From positions 7,739-71,738 of the forward strand of contig NZ_DASYTH010000362.1 in assembly GCF_036002505.1 (NCBI RefSeq): a stretch of 64,000 bases of DNA, in the 5' to 3' direction. The notes below the pieces were generated by a model that was given only the letters and a program-made list of their open reading frames with translations, was not told the origin of the DNA and searched no databases. Origin of the DNA: DASYTH01 sp036002505. GTDB lineage: Bacteria; Actinomycetota; Actinomycetes; Mycobacteriales; Pseudonocardiaceae. The position numbers and the translations under genes are program-made. The first letter of the stretch is position 1. Each line of letters opens with the position of its first letter. Positions 23,739 through 32,229 of this stretch are shown here, one piece after another.

Positions 23739-24668
23739 TCACAGCAGCTCCTCGATCTCCGCGGGCTCCGGCATGGCGTCGGCGCAGGCAAGCCGGCCGG
23801 CCACGAGGGCGCCGGCGGCGTTGGCGTAGCGGGCGACACGCACGGGATCCCAGCCGGACAGCAGGCCGTGCACGAGCGCGCCGCCGAACGCGTCGCCGGC
23901 GCCAAGCCCGCAGACCACCTCCACCGGTTGCGGCGGCACGGTCCACGCGCCCTCGGCGGTCGCCACCAACACGCCGTCGGCACCCTTCTTCACCACGGCC
24001 AGCTCGATTCCGCGCGCCAGCAGGCGGTTCGCCGCCTCGTCCGGGTCGGCGGTGCCCACAGCCACCTCGACCTCCGCCCGGTTGCCGACCGCCACCGTGA
24101 CGTGGTCCAGCATCCAGCCGATCTCCGCCCGCGCACTGTCTACAGAGGACCAGAACATCGGCCGGTAGTCGAGGTCCAGCACGGTGTGCCGGCGCCGGTC
24201 GCGGCGCGCCAGCATCGCGCGCTGGGTGGCGCGGGCGGGCTCGGTGGACACCCCGGTGCCGGTCACCCACAGCACCGGCACCTCTGCGACCACGTCCCAC
24301 GGCACGTCCGCCTCGGTCAGCGTGAGGTCCGGCGCCACCGGCAACCGGTAGAACAGCAGCGGCGGGTCGGCCGGCGGATCCAGCGCGCAGAACACCACCG
24401 GGGTGAGCAGATCTTCCGCGGTGCCGACGAAATCGGGAGCCACGCCGAACCCGCGCAGCGCGTTGCGCACGTAGCCGCCGAACGGGTCGGGCCCGACCTT
24501 GGTGAGCACCGCCGAGCGCCGCCCGAGCCGGGCCGCGGCCACCGCCACGTTGGTCGCCGTGCCACCAAGGGACCTCGCGAACGTCCGCACCTCGCCCAGC
24601 GGCACCCCGCTCTGCTCGGGGTACAGGTCCACCCCCACCCGCCCGACGGTCAGCACCTCCAGGCTCAT
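23739..24668 (-). CDS. iolC: 5-dehydro-2-deoxygluconokinase IolC
   Basis: A 309-residue PfkB-family sugar kinase that phosphorylates 2-deoxy-5-keto-gluconate. It has the N-terminal GGTATNVAVAAARLG motif and the C-terminal catalytic GLGAGDAFGGAL, with Asp as base. The ATG overlaps the stop of the ABC ATPase (ATGA). The stop is followed by GTGAGCGAGGGGACGATCATT, related to the spacers of the pca operon. Confidence 0.92.
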   Translation of the reverse strand: MSLEVLTVGRVGVDLYPEQSGVPLGEVRTFARSLGGTATNVAVAAARLGRRSAVLTKVGPDPFGGYVRNALRGFGVAPDFVGTAEDLLTPVVFCALDPPADPPLLFYRLPVAPDLTLTEADVPWDVVAEVPVLWVTGTGVSTEPARATQRAMLARRDRRRHTVLDLDYRPMFWSSVDSARAEIGWMLDHVTVAVGNRAEVEVAVGTADPDEAANRLLARGIELAVVKKGADGVLVATAEGAWTVPPQPVEVVCGLGAGDAFGGALVHGLLSGWDPVRVARYANAAGALVAGRLACADAMPEPAEIEELL

Positions 24669-25438
24669 GGGGCGCGCAACTCGTGCTGCAGCGCCTCGAG
24701 CTCGGCACCACCGGCCATCTGGCGGGTGAGCTCCTCGAGGGTGATGTCCGCCTTGGCGAAGCTGCCCAGCGAGCGGCCGCGCTTGAGGAGCAGGAAGCGG
24801 TCGCCGACCGGATAGGCGTGGCGCGGGTTGTGCGTGATCAGCACGACGCCGAGGCCGCGGTCCCGGGCCTGGGCGACGTAGCGGAGCACCACGCCGGCCT
24901 GCTTGACGCCGAGCGCCGCGGTGGGCTCGTCCAGGATGAGCACCTTCGCTCCGAAGTGGACGGCCCGGGCGATGGCCACGCACTGCCGCTCACCGCCGGA
25001 CAGCGTGCCCACCGGCTGTTCCACGTCGCGCAGGTCGATGCCCATCTCCGCCAGCGCCCGCTTGGCCGTGGCGCGGCCGGCGCGGCGGTCGAGCATCCGG
25101 AACGGGCCCCAGCCGACGGTCGGCTCGGAGCCCAGGAAGAAGTTGCGCCACACGCTCATCAGCGGCACCACGGCCAGATCCTGGTACACCGTGGCGATTC
25201 CGTGGTCGAGCGCCTCGCGGGGCGAGGAGAACCGGACCTCGTCGCCCGCCACCCGGAACGAACCGGTGTCGTGCTGGTGCACCCCGGCCAGGATCTTGAT
25301 CAGCGTGGACTTCCCGGCGCCGTTGTCCCCCAGTACACAGGTGACCTCGCCGGCATTGACCACGGTGGACACGTCGCGCAGCGCGATCACGCTGCCGTAG
25401 GACTTCCCCACGTCGACGACATCGATCAAGGCACTCAT
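24665..25438 (-). CDS. sugar ABC transporter ATP-binding protein (inositol import)
   Basis: A 257-residue single-domain ATPase of the carbohydrate-uptake-2 type. It has Walker A GDNGAGKST, signature LSGGERQ and Walker B VLILDEPTAAL. It overlaps both neighbours by four bases, between the permease and iolC. Genomic context makes myo-inositol the likely substrate. Confidence 0.92.
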   Translation of the reverse strand: MSALIDVVDVGKSYGSVIALRDVSTVVNAGEVTCVLGDNGAGKSTLIKILAGVHQHDTGSFRVAGDEVRFSSPREALDHGIATVYQDLAVVPLMSVWRNFFLGSEPTVGWGPFRMLDRRAGRATAKRALAEMGIDLRDVEQPVGTLSGGERQCVAIARAVHFGAKVLILDEPTAALGVKQAGVVLRYVAQARDRGLGVVLITHNPRHAYPVGDRFLLLKRGRSLGSFAKADITLEELTRQMAGGAELEALQHELRAP

Positions 25439-26484
25439 CGCCGCACCCTCTCCGCCCGGCGCCGGAACGCGTTGTTCACCAGCACCGCGGACAGCAGCAT
25501 GATGCCGAGAAAGAGCATGAACCAGTCGCTGTTCCACTGGGCGTACTGGATGCCCTGCCGGGCCATGCCGAAGATCAGCGCGCCGATCGCCGCGCCGACC
25601 GCGGAGCCGAACCCGCCGGTGAGCAGGCAGCCGCCGATCACCGCCGCGATGATGTACTGGAACTCGCCGCCGATGCCCTGGTTGGCCTGGACGCTGGCGA
25701 ACCGCAGGATGTTCATGGAGCCGACCAGCCACGCGGCGAACGCGGTCGTCATGAACAGCAGGATCTTGGTGCGGGCCAGCGGCACGCCCACCGCGCGGGC
25801 GCTCAGCGCGGAGCCGCCGACCGCGAAGATCCAGTTGCCGAACCTGGTGCGCACCAGCACCCAGGCCGCCAGCGCGGTCACCGCCACCCACCACAGGATG
25901 GACGCCGGGAACGCCTGCCCGCCGACGTCCACAGTGGACGCGAACACGCCGCCCGCCGACTCGTAGCCGTCCGTCCGGCGCATGCCGCTCACCTGGACGC
26001 TGCCGGTGATCGCCCGGGTCACCCCCAAGTTGATCCCCTGCAGGGCAAGGAAGGTGCCGAGCGTGACGATGAAGCTGGGCAGGCCGGTCCGCATCACCAG
26101 CCAGCCGTTGAACGCGCCGACGGCGAGCGCGAACACCAGCGACGCCAGCAGCGCCAGCCACACGTTCCAGCCGGCCCTGGTCGCCAGCAGCGCGGTGACC
26201 AGGGCGGTGGACGCCGTCATCACCCCGGCGGAGAGGTCGAACTCCCCACCGATCATGAGCAACGCCACCGCAACGGCCATGATGCCGAGCAGCGACGCGT
26301 CGTCCAGCCAGGTCGACGCGCCGCCCAGGCTGAGGAACTGCTCGGTCACCACGGAGAAGAACGCGAACACCAGCAGCGCGCCGAGCAGCGCGCCCACCTC
26401 GGGCCGGACCACCAGCCGGTCCAGGAACCGGGACTGGGCGATCCGTTCGTCAACAGGTGGAGCCGGTGCCTGCGTGGCGGTCAT
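25435..26484 (-). CDS. sugar ABC transporter permease (inositol import)
   Basis: A 349-residue permease of the RbsC/CUT2 type with about ten hydrophobic segments. The segment GGEFDLSAGVMTASTALVTALL matches the conserved GGIDLSVG region of such permeases. It follows the binding-protein gene at 11 bp and overlaps the ATPase gene. Confidence 0.92.
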   Translation of the reverse strand: MTATQAPAPPVDERIAQSRFLDRLVVRPEVGALLGALLVFAFFSVVTEQFLSLGGASTWLDDASLLGIMAVAVALLMIGGEFDLSAGVMTASTALVTALLATRAGWNVWLALLASLVFALAVGAFNGWLVMRTGLPSFIVTLGTFLALQGINLGVTRAITGSVQVSGMRRTDGYESAGGVFASTVDVGGQAFPASILWWVAVTALAAWVLVRTRFGNWIFAVGGSALSARAVGVPLARTKILLFMTTAFAAWLVGSMNILRFASVQANQGIGGEFQYIIAAVIGGCLLTGGFGSAVGAAIGALIFGMARQGIQYAQWNSDWFMLFLGIMLLSAVLVNNAFRRRAERVRR

Positions 26485-26495
26485 GGCCGTCCTCC

Positions 26496-27503
26496 TCAGC
26501 GGGTACCGCGCTTGGCGTAGTCGGCCACCTTGTCCACATTGGACCTGTCGACGAAGCCCGGGCCGGTCAGCACCGGGCTCCCACCCCCGACGGTGTTGGC
26601 GTTGTCGTTGTACAGCTTGAGCATCACGACCGGCAGATAGCCCTGCTCGTACTGCTGCTGGTCGACGGCGAACAGCACATCGCCGCTCTTGATCCGCTCG
26701 GCCACGTCGGCGTTGAGGTCGAACGTGGCGACCTGGGCCTTGCCGCCTGCGGCCTTGGCCGCGTCCGCGGCGAACACGGCGACCTGCGGGTTCAGCGTCA
26801 GCACGGCGTCGATGGCGGAGTCGGCCTGCAGCGCGCCGCGGATCCGGGACTGCGCGTCGGCGGCGTTGTTCAGGTCGACCTGGAGGGTCTGCACGGCACC
26901 GAAGCCCTGCTTGGCGCCGTCGCATCGCTGGGTGAGGCCGATGTTCCCAGCCTCGTGGATCACGCACAGCAGCTTGGTCTTCCCGGCCGCCTTGAGCTTC
27001 GCGCCGGCCTGCTCGCCGGCGATCGACTCCTCCTGCCCGACGTGCGCCAGCGCGCCGAACTCCTTGCTCTTCGCGCTCCCCGAGTTGATCGTGATCACCG
27101 GGATGCCGGCCTTGACCGCGTTCTCGATGGCGGTCTTCAGCGCGTCCGGGTTGGCCATGGACACGACGAGGCCGCCGACCTTCTGCGCGACCGCGTTGTC
27201 GATCAGCCGGGCCTGCGCGCCGGGGTCGCCGTCCGAGCTGTAGGTGACCGAGACGCCGAGCTGCTTGCCGGCCGCCTCGGCGCCGTTCTTGACCACGCTC
27301 CAGAACGCGTCGCCGGAGCCGCCGTGGGTGACCACCGCGACCTTGAGTTCGCCGGAGGACTGCTGCGGGGCCGCCGCACCGCCGGTGTTCTGCGCCGAGT
27401 TGTCCGCGGCGGGTCCGCTGCACGCGGCGGCGAGCAGGATGGCACCGGCCGACGCGGCGCCGAGCAGGAGCCGGCGGCGGGAAGGCCCGAAACGGTCGGA
27501 CAT
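26496..27503 (-). CDS. sugar ABC transporter substrate-binding lipoprotein
   Basis: A 335-residue periplasmic-binding protein I (RbsB-like). The N-terminus SRRRLLLGAASAGAILLAAAC combines a twin-arginine signal and a lipobox, suggesting Tat export followed by lipidation. AGGAGA precedes the ATG. The ligand is inferred as myo-inositol from the operon. Confidence 0.9.
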   Translation of the reverse strand: MSDRFGPSRRRLLLGAASAGAILLAAACSGPAADNSAQNTGGAAAPQQSSGELKVAVVTHGGSGDAFWSVVKNGAEAAGKQLGVSVTYSSDGDPGAQARLIDNAVAQKVGGLVVSMANPDALKTAIENAVKAGIPVITINSGSAKSKEFGALAHVGQEESIAGEQAGAKLKAAGKTKLLCVIHEAGNIGLTQRCDGAKQGFGAVQTLQVDLNNAADAQSRIRGALQADSAIDAVLTLNPQVAVFAADAAKAAGGKAQVATFDLNADVAERIKSGDVLFAVDQQQYEQGYLPVVMLKLYNDNANTVGGGSPVLTGPGFVDRSNVDKVADYAKRGTR

Positions 27504-27532
27504 CGTTGTCTCTCCTAGCAAGGATGTGGGCG

Positions 27533-28414
27533 TTAGCTGAGGGTGGAGGTGAGGTGCGCGAGGCTTCGCGCGGCGTCGCGCCGGGGACGGTCGTCCCCGG
27601 ACGTGGAATCGCCTGACAGCACGGTGTCCTGTTCGAGGACGTACCAGCCGGTGTAGCCGGCGCCGGTGAGCACCCGGACCAGCGCGGGCACGTCGACGTC
27701 GCCGTCCCCCAACGGCACGTAGAGGCCCGCGCCGACCGCGTGCGTGTAGCTGATCTGACCGGCGCGGACCACCTCGGCGATGGCCGCCCGGACGTCCTTG
27801 AGGTGCACGTGCCCGACGCGGTCCGGGTGCCGGCGGGCCAGCTCCACCGGGTCGATGCCGCCGATCAGCAGGTGCCCGGTGTCCAGGCAGAGCGGCAGGT
27901 CCGAGTCGGCGAGGAACCGCTCAACCTCCACTGTGGACTCGACGTACGTGCCGATGTGCGGGTGCAGCACGGTACGCAGCCCGCGCCCGGCCGCGACGTC
28001 CCGGATCTTCCCGGCGGTGTCGATCAGGGTCCGCCACTTCTCGCCGGTGAGCGGCGGGCGCGCGTCGTACCCGGTCAGGCCGGTCGCGGCGGCGAGCACC
28101 AGCACCTCGGCGCCGGCCGTAGCGAGCAGCTCGACCACCTCGGCCGCATCGTCCATTGTGGACCAGACCTGGTTGGGGTCGTGCAGCACGACCGCGAGAA
28201 ACCCGCCCACCAGGCGCATTCCGTGCCGGTTCAGCAGGCCGCGCAGCTCCGCCGGCTCCTCCGGCAGGTACCCGGGCGGGCCGAGCTCGGTGGCCACCAG
28301 GCCCAGCGCGGACATCTCGCCGAGCACGGTCTCCGAGTCCAGCATCCGCCCCCAGCCGGGAACTTCGCAGACGCCCCAGGAGATCGGCGCCGCGGCGATC
28401 TTGAGCTCGGTCAT
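27533..28414 (-). CDS. iolE: inosose dehydratase IolE-like TIM barrel
   Basis: A 293-residue xylose-isomerase-like barrel. It opens with APISWGVCEVPGWG, typical of IolE, and has metal-binding residues in LHPHIGTYVE, CLDTGHLLIGG and GHVHLKD. IolE removes water from 2-keto-myo-inositol. Its ATG overlaps the iolG stop. An inosose isomerase (IolI-type) function is the main alternative. Confidence 0.88.
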   Translation of the reverse strand: MTELKIAAAPISWGVCEVPGWGRMLDSETVLGEMSALGLVATELGPPGYLPEEPAELRGLLNRHGMRLVGGFLAVVLHDPNQVWSTMDDAAEVVELLATAGAEVLVLAAATGLTGYDARPPLTGEKWRTLIDTAGKIRDVAAGRGLRTVLHPHIGTYVESTVEVERFLADSDLPLCLDTGHLLIGGIDPVELARRHPDRVGHVHLKDVRAAIAEVVRAGQISYTHAVGAGLYVPLGDGDVDVPALVRVLTGAGYTGWYVLEQDTVLSGDSTSGDDRPRRDAARSLAHLTSTLS

Positions 28415-29424
28415 GCCCGCGCCTCCACCGTCTCGTCGAGCCGTACCGGGGCGCCGCTGCGCCGGGAGGCCTCGCAGGCGTCCGCCAGCCGCAGCGACAC
28501 GACGCTGTCCCGCACCGGCGAGGGGTTCTCCGCCCGGCCGGCGACGACGTCCACGAACACCGCCATCTCGCTGACGTAGGCGCGGTGGAACCGTTCGGGG
28601 AAGCCGGGATAGGCGTCCGCCGCCACCCGCGGCCCGTCCGGTTCGAGCGAGTTCAGCGGGGTGCGCGGGTCGAGCCCGACGGCCAGCGCGTCGCGGCTGC
28701 CGAGCACCTCGATCCGGTGGTCGTAGCCGAGCGGGTCGTGCCGCCCGCCGGTGAGCACGGCGTGCGCGCCGCCGGCGAAGCGCAGCACGGCGACCACGTT
28801 GTCCACGTCGTCCGCGGCCGCGAAAGCCTGGTCCACCAGCACGGAGCCGGACGCGTACACCTCCACGACCGGCTCGCCGACCAGCCACGGGACCGCGTCC
28901 AGGTCGTGGATGAGCAGGTCCCGGAAGATCCCGCCGGAGGCCGGCAGGTAGCCGAAGTCCGGTGGCACGGCGTCGCTGCCGACGGCGCGCACCTGGTAGA
29001 TCGTGCCGAGCGCGCCGGCCCGGATCCGGCGGTACAGCTCGGCCACCGCCGGGTCGAAACGGCGCTGGAAGCCCACCAGGACCGGGACTCCGGCGGCCTC
29101 CACCGCGCCGGCCAGGGCGTGCAGCTCATCGAGGTCGCCGGCGACCGGCTTCTCGCAGAGCGCCGGCACCCGGGCCGCGAGGCAGCGGCGCAGCACCTCC
29201 GGGTGGGTGTCGGTGGGGGTGGCCACCAGCACGCCGTCGCTGGCCGCGAGCAGCTCGTCGAGCGTGCCGACGGGCACCATTCCGCCGCCGGTCAGGGTGG
29301 CCACCTGCGCCGCGCGCCCGGGCACCGGATCGAACAGCAGCACCTCGTCCACGGCGGCGAGCGCGGCCAGGTTGGTGGCGTGCATCGTGCCGATCCGCCC
29401 CACCCCGGCGACCCCGATCCGCAT
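28411..29424 (-). CDS. iolG: myo-inositol 2-dehydrogenase IolG (Gfo/Idh/MocA)
   Basis: A 337-residue NAD-dependent oxidoreductase. It has the Rossmann motif GVAGVGRIG at the N-terminus, CEKP near residue 95 and the catalytic region FRDLLIHDLDAVPWL with the Asp-x3-His-type pattern. It oxidises myo-inositol to scyllo-inosose. It is the first gene of the operon, 104 bp from the divergent lacI start, with two LacI operators between them. Confidence 0.92.
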   Translation of the reverse strand: MRIGVAGVGRIGTMHATNLAALAAVDEVLLFDPVPGRAAQVATLTGGGMVPVGTLDELLAASDGVLVATPTDTHPEVLRRCLAARVPALCEKPVAGDLDELHALAGAVEAAGVPVLVGFQRRFDPAVAELYRRIRAGALGTIYQVRAVGSDAVPPDFGYLPASGGIFRDLLIHDLDAVPWLVGEPVVEVYASGSVLVDQAFAAADDVDNVVAVLRFAGGAHAVLTGGRHDPLGYDHRIEVLGSRDALAVGLDPRTPLNSLEPDGPRVAADAYPGFPERFHRAYVSEMAVFVDVVAGRAENPSPVRDSVVSLRLADACEASRRSGAPVRLDETVEARA

Positions 29425-29455
29425 GGGTCCTCTTCCTTCTTGACTTACCAAGCGT

Positions 29456-29486
29456 TAGAGCGCTCTACTTTGTTGGAGCGCTCCAA
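29456..29486. promoter_or_regulatory. twin LacI-family operators of the iol operon
   Basis: TAGAGCGCTCTA (29456-29467) and TTGGAGCGCTCCAA (29473-29486) are perfect palindromes with the central CG expected for LacI-family regulators. Their centres are 18 bp apart. They lie between the divergent iolG and lacI starts. Confidence 0.85.
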
Positions 29487-29528
29487 TCCTGGTCAGGTCA
29501 CAACGGGACTGTCAAGGCCGGAGGTCTG

Positions 29529-30536
29529 ATGGATCGGCCGACGATGGAGGATGTCGCCGCCCGCGCCGGCGTGTCCCGCGCGCTGGTTTCGCTGGTCATG
29601 CGGGGCTCGCCGAAGGTGAGCGAGCACCGCCGCGCCGCCGTGTTGCGGGCCGCCGACGAGCTCGGCTACGCCCCGCACGCCATGGCCCGGTCGCTGGCCA
29701 GCCGCACCTCGCACTTCCTCGGGGTGATGGTCTCCGACCTGCACAACGCGTTCTGGGCGGAGATCGTCGACGGGCTGGACGCCTGCGCGCGCGATCTCGG
29801 CTTCGAGCTCGTCATCAACACCGGCGGCCGGCGGCCGGCGCGCGAGCGTCAGGCGCTGGCGAGCCTGCTCTCCTTCCGCCCGGCCGGGATCGCCCTGCTC
29901 GGCCCGGTCGTGCCGGCCACCGCGATCGCCGGCGCGGCGATGCAGGCCCCCCTGGTGCTGGTCTCCCGCTCCTCTCGACTGTCCTCGGTAGACACCGTGA
30001 ACGACAACGGCCAGACCGGCTCCGGCCTCGCCGTGGACCACCTGGTTTCCTTGGGCCACAAGGACATCGTGCACATCGACGGCGGCGGCGGCTCGCAGGC
30101 CGCACCCCGCCGGACCGGCTACCTGGCCGCCATGCGCCGGCACGGCCTCGCCCCGTCCGTGGTGGGCAGCGAGTACACCGACACGGCCGGCGCCAAGGCG
30201 GTCCGCGAGCTGCTCGACGCGCGCGGCCACCACCTGCCCACCGCCATCGTCGCCGCCAACGACTTCAACGCCATCGGTGCGATCTCCGCCCTCGAGGAGG
30301 CCGGCCTGCGCGTCCCCGCCGACGTCTCGGTGGTCGGCTACGACAACACCTCGCTGGCGGCCCTGCGCCACGTCTCGCTCACCACCGTCGACCAGCCCCG
30401 CACGGAGATGGGCCGGCTCGCCGCCGAGGCCCTGATCCAGCGTGTCCGCGGCGAGCGCACCGACCCGGTCCGCCACCTGCTCCGCCCCTCGCTGGTCGTC
30501 CGCGCCACCACTGGTCCGCCTCTCCGGAATTTTTGA
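29529..30536 (+). CDS. LacI-family regulator of inositol catabolism
   Basis: A 335-residue repressor. The N-terminal helix-turn-helix is TMEDVAARAGVSRALVSLVMRGSPKVS (shown only to name the region, residues 5-31), followed by a hinge helix and a PBP-I effector domain. GGAGG precedes the ATG. It is divergent from iolG and probably binds the two palindromes between them, with an inositol derivative as inducer. The last residues PPLRNF are encoded by a dispersed repeat that starts at 30516. Confidence 0.9.
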   Translation: MDRPTMEDVAARAGVSRALVSLVMRGSPKVSEHRRAAVLRAADELGYAPHAMARSLASRTSHFLGVMVSDLHNAFWAEIVDGLDACARDLGFELVINTGGRRPARERQALASLLSFRPAGIALLGPVVPATAIAGAAMQAPLVLVSRSSRLSSVDTVNDNGQTGSGLAVDHLVSLGHKDIVHIDGGGGSQAAPRRTGYLAAMRRHGLAPSVVGSEYTDTAGAKAVRELLDARGHHLPTAIVAANDFNAIGAISALEEAGLRVPADVSVVGYDNTSLAALRHVSLTTVDQPRTEMGRLAAEALIQRVRGERTDPVRHLLRPSLVVRATTGPPLRNF

Positions 30537-30630
30537 CGCGGTTGCGTTCCAGCTGATGGTGCGGGTGGCGGGTGAGCCATGGCTGGGTACCGTCACGGTC
30601 CCCTGAGCTTCCGTTGGCAGGCACGACCGT
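30516..30630 (+). repeat. dispersed 115-180 bp element, copy A
   Basis: It begins CCGCCTCTCCGGAATT inside the end of lacI and contains the core GGCTGGGTACCGTCACGGTC. It is homologous to 40071-40250 and, inverted, to 60773-60919. It lacks the 3' CCATCGGACACG end and so is probably a shortened copy. Confidence 0.75.
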
Positions 30631-30642
30631 CCAACCCAACCC

Positions 30643-30665
30643 ATCAAATTCAATTGATGTATTGT
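30643..30665 (+). promoter_or_regulatory. ArsR-type operator and promoter
   Basis: ATCAAATTCAATTGAT (30643-30658) has the ATCAA-N6-TTGAT arms of ArsR/SmtB operators. A TATTGT box (30660-30665) follows and ends 7 bp before the ATG, so operator and -10 abut and a bound ArsR would block the polymerase. Confidence 0.75.
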
Positions 30666-30672
30666 CGAGGGC

Positions 30673-31398
30673 ATGACGCCACCCGAGCCACCACCGTTCG
30701 TGCGGATGGCGGCGGACCCGCTGCGCTGGCGGCTGCTGTGGGAGCTGGCCCGCAGCGACCGCCGGGTGCGGGAGCTGGTGACGCTGAGCGGTCAGCCGCA
30801 GAACCTGGTCTCCTACCACCTGGGTCGGCTCCGGACCAGCGGTCTGGTCGGGGCCCGGCGCAGCAGCTTCGACGGGCGGGACGTCTACTACCACCTGGAT
30901 CTGGCGCGGTGCGCCCAGTCTCTGGTGGCGGCCGGGACAACGCTGCATCCCGGGTTGCGGCTCGAACCCGCGACCGGACCGCGTGACCCGGCTCCGTGCA
31001 CGGTGCTGTTCTTGTGCACGGGCAACAGCGCCCGGTCCCAGGCGGCCGAGGCGCTCACCACGGCGCGCTCCGGCGGCCGGGTGCACGCGTTCAGCGCGGG
31101 CAGCCACCCCAAGCCGCTGCACCCGCATGCGGCGCGGGTGCTGGCCGCCCGCGGCATCGAGCCGGACGGCCTGCGGCCCAAGCATCTCAGCGTGTTCGCC
31201 GAGCGGCGGTTCGACTACGTGATCACGTTGTGCGACCGGGTGCGGGAGGTGTGCCCGCAGTTCCCGGGTGATCCCGGCTATCTCCACTGGAGCATTCCCG
31301 ACCCCGCCGCCGGCGGCGCCACCTATCCGGAATTCGAACAGATGGCGGCCGAGCTGGAGACCCGCACCGGGTTCTGGCTCTCCGCCCAGGAGGTGTGA
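30673..31398 (+). CDS. ArsR regulator fused to arsenate-reductase-type phosphatase
   Basis: A 241-residue two-domain protein. Residues 10-90 form an ArsR winged helix (DPLRWRLLWELARSDRRVRELVTL, then NLVSYHLGRLRTSGLV). Residues 108-240 form a low-molecular-weight phosphatase/ArsC domain with P-loop C115-x5-R121 (CTGNSARSQ) and the DP loop SIPDPAAGG. Thioredoxin-type arsenate reductases of this fold reduce As(V), so the protein may both sense arsenic and detoxify it. There is no arsB or acr3 pump in the window. Whether the phosphatase domain is an active reductase needs its resolving cysteines; C126-type residues are absent and one candidate, CDRVREVC, is near residue 190. Confidence 0.85.
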   Translation: MTPPEPPPFVRMAADPLRWRLLWELARSDRRVRELVTLSGQPQNLVSYHLGRLRTSGLVGARRSSFDGRDVYYHLDLARCAQSLVAAGTTLHPGLRLEPATGPRDPAPCTVLFLCTGNSARSQAAEALTTARSGGRVHAFSAGSHPKPLHPHAARVLAARGIEPDGLRPKHLSVFAERRFDYVITLCDRVREVCPQFPGDPGYLHWSIPDPAAGGATYPEFEQMAAELETRTGFWLSAQEV

Positions 31399-31793
31399 TG
31401 ACCAGCCCGGAAGACATGGTCAACGTTCGCTACATGGTCGACGACGTGCAGAAAGCCGTCGACTTCTACACCGGTCACCTCGGCTTCACGCTGCGCACCA
31501 GCGCGGTGCCCGCGTTCGCCGACGTGACCCGCGGCAAGCTGCGGCTGCTGCTGGCCGGGCCGCGCAGCTCGGCCGGCCGGGCCATGCCGGACGGCCGCAA
31601 GCCCGAGCCCGGCGGCTGGAACCGCATTCATCTGATCGTGCCCGACATCGCCGCCGAGGTCGCCCGGTTGGGCGCCGAGGGCGTGCCGTTCCGCAACGAG
31701 ATCATCAGCGGGCCCGGCGGCAAGCAGATCCTGATCGAGGACCCCGCGGGCAACGTGGTCGAGCTGTTCGAGCCCGCCGCTCAGTCGTCCTGA
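31398..31793 (+). CDS. VOC/glyoxalase-fold protein
   Basis: A 131-residue protein with two beta-alpha-beta-beta-beta modules of the vicinal oxygen chelate family. HLIVPD and the late VVELFEP supply likely metal ligands. It overlaps the ArsR-ArsC gene (TGATG) with AGGAGG upstream, so it is co-transcribed. The cysteine pair of the organoarsenical lyase ArsI is absent, so an arsenic-specific role is unproven. The 3' end overlaps the convergent arfB by 13 bp. Confidence 0.8.
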   Translation: MTSPEDMVNVRYMVDDVQKAVDFYTGHLGFTLRTSAVPAFADVTRGKLRLLLAGPRSSAGRAMPDGRKPEPGGWNRIHLIVPDIAAEVARLGAEGVPFRNEIISGPGGKQILIEDPAGNVVELFEPAAQSS

Positions 31794-32209
31794 CCGTCCC
31801 GCCGGTGGCGCTTCACCCGGGCCCGGCGGCGCTTGTCGGCGAGCCGGCGCTCCCGGGCGGCCCGGGTCGGCTTGGTCGGCCGGCGGGCCGGCGGGGGTGG
31901 CGCCGCGGCGGCCCGGAGCAGCGCGGCGAGGCGGTCGCGGGCGGCCGCGCGGTTGGCGAGCTGGGCGCGGTGCTCGCTGGCGGCGACGGTGAGCACGCCG
32001 TCGACCAGGCGCGTGGCCAACCGCTCCAGGAGCCGCGGCCGGAGCCATTCGGGGATGGACGGCGAGGTGGCCACGTCGAAGGACAGCTCGACGCGGCTGT
32101 CGGCGGTGTTCACGCCCTGACCGCCGGGGCCGGAGGACCGGGAGAAACGCTCCCGCAGCTCGCCGGCGGGAATCACCAGCGAGTGGGTCACGGTCAGGTC
32201 GTCGGCCAC
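31781..32209 (-). CDS. arfB: peptidyl-tRNA hydrolase ArfB (YaeJ-type ribosome rescue)
   Basis: A 142-residue class I release-factor-like protein. It contains SSGPGGQGVNTADSRVEL with the catalytic GGQ, no codon-recognition domain, and a basic C-terminal tail (RRLADKRRRARVKRHRR) that in ArfB enters the empty mRNA channel. It rescues stalled ribosomes. The GTG start is chosen from the start of homology. Confidence 0.9.
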   Translation of the reverse strand: MADDLTVTHSLVIPAGELRERFSRSSGPGGQGVNTADSRVELSFDVATSPSIPEWLRPRLLERLATRLVDGVLTVAASEHRAQLANRAAARDRLAALLRAAAAPPPPARRPTKPTRAARERRLADKRRRARVKRHRRDGQDD

Positions 32210-32229
32210 CCCACCAGCATGCCCGGGCC

